Positions 51,807-59,637 of a DNA stretch of 64,000 nucleotides are shown here, in pieces. The notes under the pieces were generated by a model. The model saw only the letters and a list, made by a program, of their open reading frames with translations, had not been told where the DNA came from and did no database searches. Origin of the DNA: Bradyrhizobium lablabi (lineage in GTDB: Bacteria; Pseudomonadota; Alphaproteobacteria; Rhizobiales; Xanthobacteraceae); NCBI RefSeq assembly GCF_900141755.1, contig NZ_LT670844.1, forward strand, positions 248,001 through 312,000. The letters are read 5' to 3'. The translations under genes and the position numbers were made by a program. Positions within the stretch are counted from its first letter, which is position 1, and every line of letters begins with the position of its first letter.

Positions 51807-53128
51807 GTATTGTTTCTGAAGCAGGGAGGCATTATTTGTCAAAGAACCCGAATCGTCGCGCAGCCGCCGCGGGCTCATCGCCGATTTTCGGTATGCCGCT
51901 TCCTCAGCAGCCGGCGCTGCAACTGATCTACGATACGGCGCCGATCGGCCTCGCCTTCCTTTCTCCCGACTGCCGCTATCTGCAGATCAACCAGCGGCTG
52001 ACTGAAATCTGCGGTATCTCCGTCGAAGATCATCTCGGACGCTCGGTTCGGGATTGCGTACCGGCGCTAGCCGATGCGGTCGAGGAAATTGTTCGCTCGA
52101 TCATGGATACTGGCGATCCGGTAATAGGCGTCGAGGTCGCCGGCCAGCGCGCCGATCAGGTCGACGAACGTTACTGGATCACTTATTGGCATCCACTACG
52201 CAGTCCAACCGGCGAAATCGTCGGGGTCAACGTCGCCGCCGAAGAAGTCACGGAACGCAAGCGCGCCGAGGCAGCACTGAAGGCCAGCGAACGCGAGATA
52301 CGCAGCGCCAGGGATGCGGCCGAAGCGGCGTTGAGCAATCTGCAGGAGACCCAAAACTTCCTGATCGAAGCGGAAAAACTCGCAGCGCTTGGGCGACTGG
52401 TGGCGGGCGTTGCGCACGAGATCAATAATCCCGTGGGTACCTGCCTGACCGTTGCCTCGTCGCTGGAACTTCGGACCGCCGGCTTCGCGGCGGAAGTAGC
52501 CCTGGGTAATCTCAGGCGATCACGCCTGAATGAATTTCTCAAGATCAGTCGCGAGGCGTCATCGCAATTGGTCGCCAATCTCAATCACGCGGCCGAGCTG
52601 ATCCAGTCGTTCAAGCAGGTGGCGACCGACCGAAACTACTCGGACCAACGCATCTTCGACCTCGGCGACCTGACCGAACAGATCGCCGTGAGCCTGCGGC
52701 CGGGTCTCGGAAAGCAAAATCTGACCCTCAACGTCGCGTGCCAACCCGATCTGACGATGAACAGCTATCCAGGACCGTTCGGACAGGTCTTGACCAACCT
52801 TTTCCTCAACTCGGTCACGCATGCGTTTCCCGACGGCAATGGAGGAGCCATCGATATCAAGGTGCAGGCGTCCGGCAACAACCATGTCGAGATTGTCTTC
52901 TCCGACGATGGCTGCGGCATGAGTCTCGGCATCCGGCGTCAAGCGTTCGATCCGTTCTTCACGACGCGTCGCGACCAGGGCGGCACCGGCCTCGGCCTGC
53001 ATATCGTCTACAGCATTGTCACCAACTGTCTGGGTGGCCGGCTCAATCTCGATAGCGAACCCGGCGAAGGCACAAAAATCCAGCTCATCCTGCCCCGTGT
53101 GGCGCCGCCAGCGCCCGCGGTTCGGTAG
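51803..53128 (+). CDS. PAS-domain sensor histidine kinase (soluble)
   Basis: A 441-residue kinase without membrane helices. A PAS domain (about 35-155: LIYDTAPIGLAFLSPDCRYL, NQRLTEICGISVEDHLGRSV, and a PAC end VGVNVAAEEVTERKRAEAAL) is followed by a coiled coil. HisKA has His in LVAGVAHEINNPVGTCLTV near 207, and HATPase_c has LTNLFLNSVTHAFPDG, FSDDGCGMSLGIRRQAFDPF and GGTGLGLHIVYSIV. It resembles DctB/FixL-type kinases. No response regulator is adjacent, so its partner lies elsewhere. Overlaps the DUF4239 stop (ATGA). Confidence 0.92.
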   Translation: MSIVSEAGRHYLSKNPNRRAAAAGSSPIFGMPLPQQPALQLIYDTAPIGLAFLSPDCRYLQINQRLTEICGISVEDHLGRSVRDCVPALADAVEEIVRSIMDTGDPVIGVEVAGQRADQVDERYWITYWHPLRSPTGEIVGVNVAAEEVTERKRAEAALKASEREIRSARDAAEAALSNLQETQNFLIEAEKLAALGRLVAGVAHEINNPVGTCLTVASSLELRTAGFAAEVALGNLRRSRLNEFLKISREASSQLVANLNHAAELIQSFKQVATDRNYSDQRIFDLGDLTEQIAVSLRPGLGKQNLTLNVACQPDLTMNSYPGPFGQVLTNLFLNSVTHAFPDGNGGAIDIKVQASGNNHVEIVFSDDGCGMSLGIRRQAFDPFFTTRRDQGGTGLGLHIVYSIVTNCLGGRLNLDSEPGEGTKIQLILPRVAPPAPAVR

Positions 53129-53237
53129 CGCGCTCGAGCGGATCGCCGCGATAGCTGAACCGCGCGGCGCCCTGTTGCGACACAGCATGGTCGGGCGAAT
53201 GGCCCGGCCATCTTCGTTTGTGACGACAAGGGGCAAG

Positions 53238-53894
53238 ATGATGTCCGCAAGCGCCGAAGAACCCCTCATCGACACCGCCGGCCGGCTCGCCTTCATGCGG
53301 CAGCACATGCGCCCGTATTGGTTCAGCTCCGAAGCCGGAGGCATTTATCTGGCCACCAGCGGCGATGTGGATGCAAATGCCCGGATATTCAACGAATTCC
53401 TGCGACGCGTGCCGGAAACCGCGGCGGCGACGGAGATGCGGGACCGCTGGGCGATCCTGCAAAACCTCATGGTTGACGACCTCACCCGGTTCTTCGCGAC
53501 CGCCAAGCTCCCACCCGGTCAATATGAGCTCGACAATTACCACCTTGCGGAGGCAGTCGACGGCAAGCTGGCATTCGACATGCACGGACATGCGCCGATC
53601 GAGCTGCCGCCATCCCGGCTCATCTCATTCGTCGTGACGAACGAGCATCTTCGCCTGATTCCACGAATGAATACGCGGATGTGGCAGAACCTCGTCGAGA
53701 TCATGGATGCCAAGCGTCCCTATGGCGACATGTCCAACTACTACGTCGATATCGCGGACGCGCTCGGCGAAAGCCCGCTACCGCGTGACCACGACAACCA
53801 GTTGCAACTAACCCGGACGCAGGAGGACCGTTACCTCGATCTTCATCGCAGCATGCTGTTTGCAGTGCAGGCGTTCTGGCTTCACGCCCGCTGA
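53238..53894 (+). CDS. Protein of unknown function, soluble
   Basis: A 218-residue protein starts MMSASAEEPLIDTAGRLAFM after a GGGGCAAG site; a longer open frame back to 53016 runs in the shadow of the kinase and is not used. It is rich in Arg, Asp and aromatic residues: RQHMRPYWFSSEAGGIYLAT, NEFLRRVPETAAATEMRDRW, VVTNEHLRLIPRMNTRMWQN and DRYLDLHRSMLFAVQAFWLH. No signal peptide, membrane helix or named domain is seen. It lies 109 bp after the kinase. Confidence 0.65.
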   Translation: MMSASAEEPLIDTAGRLAFMRQHMRPYWFSSEAGGIYLATSGDVDANARIFNEFLRRVPETAAATEMRDRWAILQNLMVDDLTRFFATAKLPPGQYELDNYHLAEAVDGKLAFDMHGHAPIELPPSRLISFVVTNEHLRLIPRMNTRMWQNLVEIMDAKRPYGDMSNYYVDIADALGESPLPRDHDNQLQLTRTQEDRYLDLHRSMLFAVQAFWLHAR

Positions 53895-53980
53895 GCGCCA
53901 CCGCCGAACCATGTATCGGGTTCGACGGCCCCCGGCATCTGTGGTTCAATCGCCGCGTTAGAAAAACAGGGGGGATCAAC

Positions 53981-54370
53981 ATGACCAAGTATACAGCGCT
54001 AGGTGCACTCGTTGGCGTGAGCTTGCTTGTATCGGCGACGTCCCACGCTCAATCAAGCAAGAGGACCGAACTGACAAAGGGTGACTTGACCGGCACGAAT
54101 ATGGAAATCGTTGTCGGGACGGTTGAAGTACCGCCCGGAGCGTCCGGAGTGCTTCATACCCACCCGGGCGATGAGGCCTATTATATTATCGACGGCGCCA
54201 CCGCATTGTTGCCCGATGGCAAGCAAATTAACTTCGAACCGGGCGTAGCCAGAATCAACGTTCGCGATGTGCCCCACGGAGCTTTCCAAGTCATCGGCGA
54301 CAAGACGCTTAAACTTCTTACCGTCCATATCGTCGATAAGGGCAAGCCGATGACGGTTCCGGTCAAATAG
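53981..54370 (+). CDS. Secreted cupin-domain protein
   Basis: A 129-residue protein with a signal peptide (cleavage near SHAQS, residue 24) and a single cupin barrel. Motif 1 is SGVLHTHPGDEAYYIIDG, supplying His, His and Glu for a metal. Motif 2 is RINVRDVPHGAFQVIGD with the last His. Periplasmic small cupins may bind or oxidise small molecules; the activity here is unknown. A very strong AGGGGGGA site precedes the ATG. A single gene, convergent with the GlxA-type regulator. Confidence 0.85.
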   Translation: MTKYTALGALVGVSLLVSATSHAQSSKRTELTKGDLTGTNMEIVVGTVEVPPGASGVLHTHPGDEAYYIIDGATALLPDGKQINFEPGVARINVRDVPHGAFQVIGDKTLKLLTVHIVDKGKPMTVPVK

Positions 54371-54424
54371 ACCGCGCGTCAAATGACGCGCGCCGGACCG
54401 CCTCGCCGGTTCATGAGTGCGGGC

Positions 54425-55363
54425 CTAACCCGCCCGCGCCGCGCGGCGCAGCGATTGCGGCGGCTGGCCGAAGGCGCGGATGAAGGCGCGGCGCATCCGC
54501 TCCGGATCGCGAAAGCCGGTGAGTTGCGCGACGCGTTCGATCGCTTCGCTTGAGGACTGCACGCGCTGCCGTGCCACTTCGATGCGCAAACGCTCGACCG
54601 CTTTCGACGGCGTGGTGCCGGTCTCGGCGATGAAGGCGCGGGCAAAATGCCGCGAGCTCATGCCGGCCTGCTCGGCGAGATCCTCCACCGTCAGCGGCGC
54701 GTCGAGATGCTCGCGCGCCCAGGTCAACAGCGGTCCGAAGCGGCCGCTCGGCGCCTTCAATTCCAACAGCGAAGAGAATTGCGACTGACCGCCGCTGCGG
54801 CGGTGATAGAGCACGAGCTGGCGCGCGGTTTTTTGCGCGATCTCCTCGCCTAGATCCTCCGTCACCATGGCGAGCGCCAGATCGATGCCGGCGGTGATCC
54901 CCGCCGAAGTCCAGATGTTTCCGTCGCGGACGAAAATCTGGTCCGCCTCCAGCTTCACCTTGGGATAGGCGGAAAGAAAATGCCGCGTGCGCCCCCAATG
55001 CGTGGTGGCGCGGCGGCCGTCGAGCAGGCCGGCTTCGGCCAGGATGTAGGCGCCGGAGCAGACGCCGGCGACGCGGACGCCGCGTTTTGCAAGTCCCCGC
55101 ACGAACGAAAGCGTCTTCGCGCAGATCGCAGGCGCTCGCGTGCCCATGCCGCCCGCGACGATCAAGGTTGAGATCGCGCCCGACGGCCGAAAGCCGCGTG
55201 CGAGCATCTCAGCGCCTGATGAGCTGCGCACCGGACCCGGCGTCGCGGCAAGAACCTTGATCGACGGAGCGGCACCCGCAAAGCGCGCCGCGATTTCGAA
55301 CACCGAAATCGGGCCGGCCGCGTCCAGCAACTGGAAATCGGGAAATATCAGTACGCCGATCAT
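54425..55363 (-). CDS. GlxA-family transcriptional regulator (DJ-1/PfpI domain plus AraC-type HTH)
   Basis: The 312-residue regulator has an N-terminal DJ-1/PfpI-like sensor domain (about 1-165: MIGVLIFPDFQLLDAAGPIS, VAGVCSGAYILAEAGLLDGR with the nucleophile-elbow Cys). Its C-terminal AraC DNA-binding domain (about 210-305) has two helix-turn-helix motifs (LTVEDLAEQAGMSSRHFARA, AQLTGFRDPERMRRAFIRAF). The frame extends to 55420, but ATG 55363 aligns with the family start. It is divergent from a DJ-1/PfpI enzyme gene. The two share a short promoter region with an inverted repeat, so the enzyme gene is a likely target. Confidence 0.9.
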   Translation of the reverse strand: MIGVLIFPDFQLLDAAGPISVFEIAARFAGAAPSIKVLAATPGPVRSSSGAEMLARGFRPSGAISTLIVAGGMGTRAPAICAKTLSFVRGLAKRGVRVAGVCSGAYILAEAGLLDGRRATTHWGRTRHFLSAYPKVKLEADQIFVRDGNIWTSAGITAGIDLALAMVTEDLGEEIAQKTARQLVLYHRRSGGQSQFSSLLELKAPSGRFGPLLTWAREHLDAPLTVEDLAEQAGMSSRHFARAFIAETGTTPSKAVERLRIEVARQRVQSSSEAIERVAQLTGFRDPERMRRAFIRAFGQPPQSLRRAARAG

Positions 55364-55374
55364 GTTTGGGCTAT

Positions 55375-55407
55375 GTCCTGAAATGAGGGAAATATGCCAT
55401 TTCGGAC
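55375..55407. promoter_or_regulatory. Inverted repeat between the divergent GlxA-type regulator and DJ-1/PfpI genes
   Basis: Left arm GTCCTGAAATG (55375-55385) and right arm CATTTCGGAC (55398-55407) are near-perfect inverted copies with a 12-nt spacer. They lie 12 bp upstream of the regulator start and 53 bp upstream of the enzyme start. The position fits an operator for the AraC-type regulator; direct proof is absent. Confidence 0.55.
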
Positions 55408-55459
55408 AGAGGACGATCATGTCAGGATGTGCGGGTCAAGAAAAACCTTGGAGGCCCCC

Positions 55460-56167
55460 ATGTCCGAACCGCTCCAGATTGGTCTCGTGCTGTTTCCAAA
55501 AGTCACTCAACTCGACTTCACCGGACCGCTGCAGGTGTTTTCGAGCGTGCCCGGCGCCAAGGTGCATCTGATCTGGAAACGGATCGAGCCGGTCGCGAGC
55601 GATACGCCTCTGGTGCTCACGCCCACCGTCAGCTTTGCCGATTGCCCGCAGCTCGACGTGATCTGCGTGCCGGGCGGGATCGGCAGCGATGACATGATCA
55701 ATGACGAGGAGATGCTCGATTTCCTGCGCCGCCAGGCCGTCGGGGCAAAATACATCACCTCGGTCTGCACGGGATCGCTGGTGCTCGGCGCGGCCGGCCT
55801 GCTGCAGGGTTATCGCGCGGCAACCCACTGGACGGCGATGGAATATCTTTCGTCCTTTGGAGCTGTGCCGACGAAAACCCGGGTCTGCGTCGACCGCAAC
55901 CGCGTCACCGGCGGCGGCGTCACCGCGGGGATCGATTTCGCCCTCACCCTGGTGTCGATGATGGTCGACCAGAAGGCCGCCGAGGCGGTCCAGCTCCGGC
56001 TCGAATACAATCCCGCGCCGCCGTTCAACGCAGGTTCGCCCGACACCGCGCCGGCTGAACTGGTCGCGATGTTCAAGGAGAAGATCGCGCCGAGCCGGCA
56101 GCGCCGCGGCGACGCGATCGCCCGCGCGGCGGCGAGGCTCGAGCAACGAAAAATATCGGCGGCGTAA
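55460..56167 (+). CDS. DJ-1/PfpI-family protein (isonitrile hydratase-like)
   Basis: The 235-residue cytoplasmic protein has the flavodoxin-like DJ-1 fold: LQIGLVLFPKVTQLDFTGPL, LDVICVPGGIGSDDMINDEE, and the nucleophile Cys in ITSVCTGSLVLGAAGLLQGY near 105 with YRAATHWTAMEYLSSFGAVP. GGGVTAGIDFALTLVSMMV follows. Layout and length agree with Pseudomonas isonitrile hydratase InhA and related hydratases. GGAGG precedes ATG 55460. It pairs with the divergent GlxA-type regulator. The substrate is inferred from family only. Confidence 0.85.
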   Translation: MSEPLQIGLVLFPKVTQLDFTGPLQVFSSVPGAKVHLIWKRIEPVASDTPLVLTPTVSFADCPQLDVICVPGGIGSDDMINDEEMLDFLRRQAVGAKYITSVCTGSLVLGAAGLLQGYRAATHWTAMEYLSSFGAVPTKTRVCVDRNRVTGGGVTAGIDFALTLVSMMVDQKAAEAVQLRLEYNPAPPFNAGSPDTAPAELVAMFKEKIAPSRQRRGDAIARAAARLEQRKISAA

Positions 56168-56209
56168 CAATGCTCCGTCAGAATGGTCTTCTCAGCATGA
56201 CGGGAATTT

Positions 56210-56323
56210 CGACCTCATCCTGAGGAGCGGCGTCTTCGCCGCGTCTCGAAGGATGGCCGCGAGTCGGTGCGTTGCGGCCATCCTTCGAGACGCTTGCTTC
56301 GCAAGCTCCTCAGGATGAGGTCG
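56210..56323. repeat. Large imperfect intergenic palindrome with side hairpins
   Basis: Left arm (56210-56260) begins CGACCTCATCCTGAGGAGC and ends GCGTCTCGAAGGATGGCCGC; right arm (56274-56323) is its inverted copy, GCGGCCATCCTTCGAGACGC ... GCTCCTCAGGATGAGGTCG. Each arm carries its own small hairpin (GCGGCG-TCTT-CGCCGC; GCTTGC-TTC-GCAAGC), so a cruciform can form. I recall sequences of this type as multi-copy in Bradyrhizobium genomes. Confidence 0.88.
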
Positions 56324-56347
56324 AAGATGCAGAAAGAAGATGCAGAA

Positions 56348-56377
56348 AAAGGCCGCCTGGTTGCCCAGACGGCCTTT
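56348..56377. terminator. Terminator-like hairpin after the DJ-1/PfpI gene
   Basis: The stem AAAGGCCG/CGGCCTTT has a 14-nt loop, with As before and Ts at the end of the stem. It is roughly symmetrical and could act on both strands. Confidence 0.65.
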
Positions 56378-56627
56378 CCTGTCCTACGGTGGCTCCACAT
56401 TGACGGGCGATCTCAGAACATCCGCACCGGGGGCCTATCTCCCGGCCGCATTCTGATCGGCAGCCGCTGCAAATCGGGACAGTCGCGAACTGGAGCCCGA
56501 ACCGACGCGATGGTCTCCCATCTCCGTAAGATGACCCATTGAGCCATCATCGCGTGGAGACGGCAACAGCGCGCTGAAAGCTATCCCCGCTGTCACCGTT
56601 GTTCACAGGGGCTCACGTCGCTTGCGC

Positions 56628-56721
56628 CGTCATTCCCGGGCGCGCGTCAGCGCGAACCCGGAATCTCGACGTTGTCGCGCGGGATTCCGGGTTCACCCCT
56701 GCGGGCTGCCCCGCAATGACG
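56628..56721. repeat. Second intergenic palindrome (CGTCATTCCCGGG type)
   Basis: Left outer arm CGTCATTCCCGGGCGCGCG, inner parts AACCCGGAATCTCGAC and GGGATTCCGGGTT, right outer arm TGCCCCGCAATGACG. It can fold into a long stem with an internal GAACCCGGAATC/GATTCCGGGTTC-like inverted match. It is of the same general kind as known bradyrhizobial multi-copy repeats and lies 10 bp from the end of the NDUFA12 gene. Confidence 0.8.
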
Positions 56722-56731
56722 ATGGTTGGTG

Positions 56732-57142
56732 TCAGCTTCCCGGCGTCCACGGCTGATAGTCGCCGGTCGCCTTGGGGCGGTGGCCGCTGGCAAGCGTCGA
56801 GCCGGGCGGACGGTAGGCAAAGGGCGTTCCCGTCAGGTTCGGAAGGTGCGGCTTTTCCCACTCGCGCGGCGTATAGGCCTCCTCCGTCGGCGGGACATCG
56901 ACGGTGTGATGCATCCAGCCGTGCCAGGATGGCGGTATCCGCGTCGCTTCGGCATAGCCGTTATAGATCACCCAGCGCCGCTCGAAGCCGAGCGACGGAT
57001 CGATCTTGCCGCCCTTGGTGCGGTAATAGCGGTTGCCCTGCTCGTCCTTGCCCACGAGCTCGCCGAAGCGCCAGGTCCACAATTGCGTTCCAAACGTTTC
57101 GCCGTTCCACCAGGTGAATATCTTGAGAAAAAACTGTTTCAT
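56732..57142 (-). CDS. NDUFA12 / 17.2-kDa NADH:ubiquinone oxidoreductase accessory subunit
   Basis: A 136-residue protein begins MKQFFLKIFTWWNGETFGTQ. It has the family hallmarks LWTWRFGELVGKDEQGNRYY, RRWVIYNGYAEATRIPPSWH and GWMHHTVDVPPTE, and ends YRPPGSTLASGHRPKATGDY. It is an accessory subunit of respiratory complex I found in alphaproteobacteria and mitochondria (B17.2), on the matrix/cytoplasmic side. The open frame extends to 57391, but family length and the ATG at 57142 define the start. From memory it is often beside aat/DUF2155. Confidence 0.92.
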   Translation of the reverse strand: MKQFFLKIFTWWNGETFGTQLWTWRFGELVGKDEQGNRYYRTKGGKIDPSLGFERRWVIYNGYAEATRIPPSWHGWMHHTVDVPPTEEAYTPREWEKPHLPNLTGTPFAYRPPGSTLASGHRPKATGDYQPWTPGS

Positions 57143-57405
57143 GGGGCCCGGCCGGTTCGAGACGCGCTGTCGGGCCGTGATGCCATCCGCAAGGCGAATT
57201 GTCCAGTAAAGCCAGGGCATGCGTGCCGATCGGCCCGCGGCCAACGGCGCTCGCGTGACCGATTGCCGCGGAACAGACAAGAATCCGTTCATTCCCCATA
57301 CAGTTCCGCACTGGCAGGCTGATCTCACGCAGGATTGCTGAGGGTTTCCGGAACGTCCGCTCGCTCGGCGGGTTGAGCGACCATGTCCCACAAATGGAGC
57401 CGACG

Positions 57406-57987
57406 ATGATCAATCTTAAGGTATTGAGTAGCGCTGCCGTGATCGCCCTGGCGTTGCCGATGGCCGCCTCGGCGGCTGGCCCGCATCCCGGCATCGGTGC
57501 CGCCTTCCGTGGCGGCGGTGCCGCGCCGATGGCGCATTTCAGCGCTGGCAGTCCGGCCGCACGATTTTACGGCGGCGGTGCCGGCTTCCATCCCGGCGGC
57601 GTCAGCGCGCCGGTTGCGGCGTATAGCGGCATCCGTCCCGGCGTGAGCGGCCCGGTCGCAGCCTATAGCGGCGGCCCCTATCGCGGCGGCTATGGCGGAT
57701 GGCACCACCACGACCACGATCGCGGCCGCTTCGTGCCCGGCCTGGTGGCCGGCGCCCTGGTCGGCGGCGCGCTCGCGGCGGATAGCTACGCCTATTACGG
57801 TGGCCCGGATTACTATTACGGACCCGACTACGCCGATACGTATTACGACGACACCGCGGTGGTTGCAGAGGCTCCGGTGCCGGTGGGTGATGACGCGGTC
57901 ACTTACTGCATGCAGCGCTATCGTTCCTACGATCCCGCGTCAGGAACCTATCTGGGTTACGACGGGTTGCGACACCCCTGCCCGTAA
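57406..57987 (+). CDS. Secreted BA14K-family protein
   Basis: A 193-residue protein with a signal peptide (MINLKVLSSAAVIALALPMA, cleavage near ASAAG), a Gly/Pro/Ala-rich region with two VAAYSG repeats, a His/Asp cluster (WHHHDHDRGRF), a Gly/Ala helix (LVAGALVGGALAA), a Tyr-rich stretch and a C-terminal BA14K motif (YCMQRYRSYDPASGTYLGYD, RHPCP). The prototype is the immunoreactive lectin-like BA14K of Brucella. An imperfect EcfG-type box (GGAAC at 57350, GGTT at 57371) lies upstream. Confidence 0.88.
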   Translation: MINLKVLSSAAVIALALPMAASAAGPHPGIGAAFRGGGAAPMAHFSAGSPAARFYGGGAGFHPGGVSAPVAAYSGIRPGVSGPVAAYSGGPYRGGYGGWHHHDHDRGRFVPGLVAGALVGGALAADSYAYYGGPDYYYGPDYADTYYDDTAVVAEAPVPVGDDAVTYCMQRYRSYDPASGTYLGYDGLRHPCP

Positions 57988-58014
57988 CTGGATGCGTGCT
58001 GTCGCTGGCGCGCG

Positions 58015-58914
58015 TCAGGATCGCGTCGCCAGCGCCACGCCTGCGAGCGTAAAGATCAGCGCCGCGATCTGGCCGGGGCCGAGCGGCTCATGCAGCGCGA
58101 GCGCCGCCGTCACCACGCCGATCACCGGCACCGCCATGGTGCCGATCGCGGCCACCGACGCCGGCAGCCGCGCCAGCGCCGCAAACCAGCTGACATAGGC
58201 GACGCAGAACTGGACCACGGTCGCGCCGATCAAAAGCGTCCAGTCGAACTCGGACAATGTCGCCCAATCCGCCTTCTCGATCACGAGGCCAGCGATCGCG
58301 ACCGGCGTGCAGCCGATCCCGACCTGCCAGGCAGCCGCCGACAGCGGCGGCAGATGGAGCGGCAGCTTTTTTGCCAGAACTGTGCCGAGCGCAAAGCCGA
58401 AGGCTCCGGCGAGCGCCATGATGATGCCCGGCAGCTTTTCCAGGCTCCCCGCAAAGCCGTTGCCGCCCATGATCGCCGCAAGCCCCGCGAACGCCATGGC
58501 GAGCGAAATGACGCGCAGCAGATTTGGCCGCTCGCCGAGGATCGGCCATGCCAGGATCGAGGCCCATACCGGCATGGTGTAGGCGATCAGCGCCGCCTCG
58601 CTCGCCGGCAGCCAGAGCAGCGCCAGTCCCATCAGCACCATCCAGCAGCCGACATTGAGTGTCGCGGCCACCACCAGTCGCGGCCAGAGCTTTGCCGGCA
58701 CGCGCAGGCTCTGGCCGCTCAGGATCGCCAGCAGCGCCAGCAGAACCGCGCCGAACACGCCGGTGGAACCGCGCAAGGTCAGCGGCGGCAGGTCGCTCAG
58801 GAGATATTTTGTGATCGGCCAATTGAAGCCCCAGCCGACCGACGTCAGGGCGAGGAACATCAGTCCCGCGGGCGTGATGCGCGCACGCGCCGGCGTCGAA
58901 TTTTGCAGTGTCAT
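58015..58914 (-). CDS. DMT-superfamily (EamA) exporter
   Basis: The 299-residue inner-membrane protein has ten hydrophobic helices in two EamA repeats (about 15-140 and 160-290). Typical marks are LTSVGWGFNWPITKYLLSDL in the first helix, PASEAALIAYTMPVWASILA near 110, and the matching LPASVAAIGTMAVPVIGVVT near 260. Relatives export amino acids or metabolites. The substrate is not predictable. It is convergent with the BA14K gene (27 bp) and followed on its 5' side by the long nrdJ upstream region. Confidence 0.9.
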   Translation of the reverse strand: MTLQNSTPARARITPAGLMFLALTSVGWGFNWPITKYLLSDLPPLTLRGSTGVFGAVLLALLAILSGQSLRVPAKLWPRLVVAATLNVGCWMVLMGLALLWLPASEAALIAYTMPVWASILAWPILGERPNLLRVISLAMAFAGLAAIMGGNGFAGSLEKLPGIIMALAGAFGFALGTVLAKKLPLHLPPLSAAAWQVGIGCTPVAIAGLVIEKADWATLSEFDWTLLIGATVVQFCVAYVSWFAALARLPASVAAIGTMAVPVIGVVTAALALHEPLGPGQIAALIFTLAGVALATRS

Positions 58915-59189
58915 GGAAAGGGACCAGGTCGGGAATCACCGGCAATGTGGCCGTGATCGCGGCCGCTCGCCATCGATCGCCTTGCATGCCAGGGCGGCCT
59001 TCTCCGTAGCCCTGCGTGAGTCTCCTCAAGGCAACCCCCTCGCCCGCAATAAATAGTTACCCTGTGAACAACGGGACGAAGCCGGAATTGACCAGCCGCG
59101 ACCAATTTTTTTCGCTTGGGAATCCCTGAGGACTCACTGATACTTGGCCACACAGCCAGCGGCGGGTGCCCCCTGGATTTCTCCCTTTT

Positions 59190-59236
59190 CCACCATATTT
59201 AGTATTTGATTCAGGAACTCGTACTAATCCTTGACG
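59190..59236. promoter_or_regulatory. Candidate tandem NrdR boxes overlapping the nrdJ promoter
   Basis: CCACCATATTTAGTAT (59190-59205) matches 12 of 16 positions of the NrdR consensus (ACACWATATATWGTGT). Exactly 31 bp downstream, GTACTAATCCTTGACG (59221-59236) keeps the CTA...TTG core but is degenerate. Tandem boxes at about 31 bp are the usual NrdR arrangement. The second box overlaps the TTGACG -35-like sequence. Confidence 0.45.
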
Positions 59237-59498
59237 GGCGCGAGGGAGTTGTCCTAGCTTTCATCCTGTTCGGCGCGAGTGAGTTTGGGTCCCGCCGGTC
59301 GCTTCCAGAAGGGTTCCAGATTGACCACGCCGGTTGCCGGTCGAGGCAGCCTGTATGGGCTTTTTTGTCCTAAATCCGGGGGGATTTCGGAGCGCTAAAG
59401 CGAGCCAAAAACGGCTCAGGTTTTGTTGAGTTGGGGCGTTGAGAGCATGACCTGAAGACCCGGAACGTGGGGCGTTCCGTCAGGACATGCGGCAGCAA

Positions 59499-59518
59499 GA
59501 TCGATGCGCGCATCGATC
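59499..59518. repeat. Perfect 20-bp palindrome in the nrdJ leader
   Basis: GATCGATGCG followed by CGCATCGATC is a perfect self-complementary sequence with no spacer, 120 bp before the nrdJ start. It could be a dimeric-protein site or an RNA dimerisation element. Confidence 0.7.
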
Positions 59519-59637
59519 AGAGAGCCAGAGAAAAGGGCCGGGTCCACCGGTAGAGCTTGCGGACCAAAAGTTCGCTCAAGGAACATCACCCGGCGCCGTG
59601 ACAAGCGGTCCGGTCAAAAACAACGGGGCATACGAAG

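Larger units (their letters stand above)
58915..59637. other. Long non-coding interval upstream of nrdJ
   Basis: No gene is seen. It carries candidate NrdR boxes and a possible promoter (TTGACG at 59231, TAGCTT at 59255), which would leave a leader of about 370 nt. The leader has a 7-bp hairpin CGGAACG-TGGGG-CGTTCCG (59461-59479) and a perfect 20-bp palindrome (59499-59518). A weak AGCC/GGCT hairpin with T6 occurs near 59350-59366. Confidence 0.5.

Noticed and set aside
59260..59637. Cobalamin riboswitch before nrdJ
   Set aside because: The leader is long and structured, but I could not find the B12 box or the conserved core, so no claim is made.
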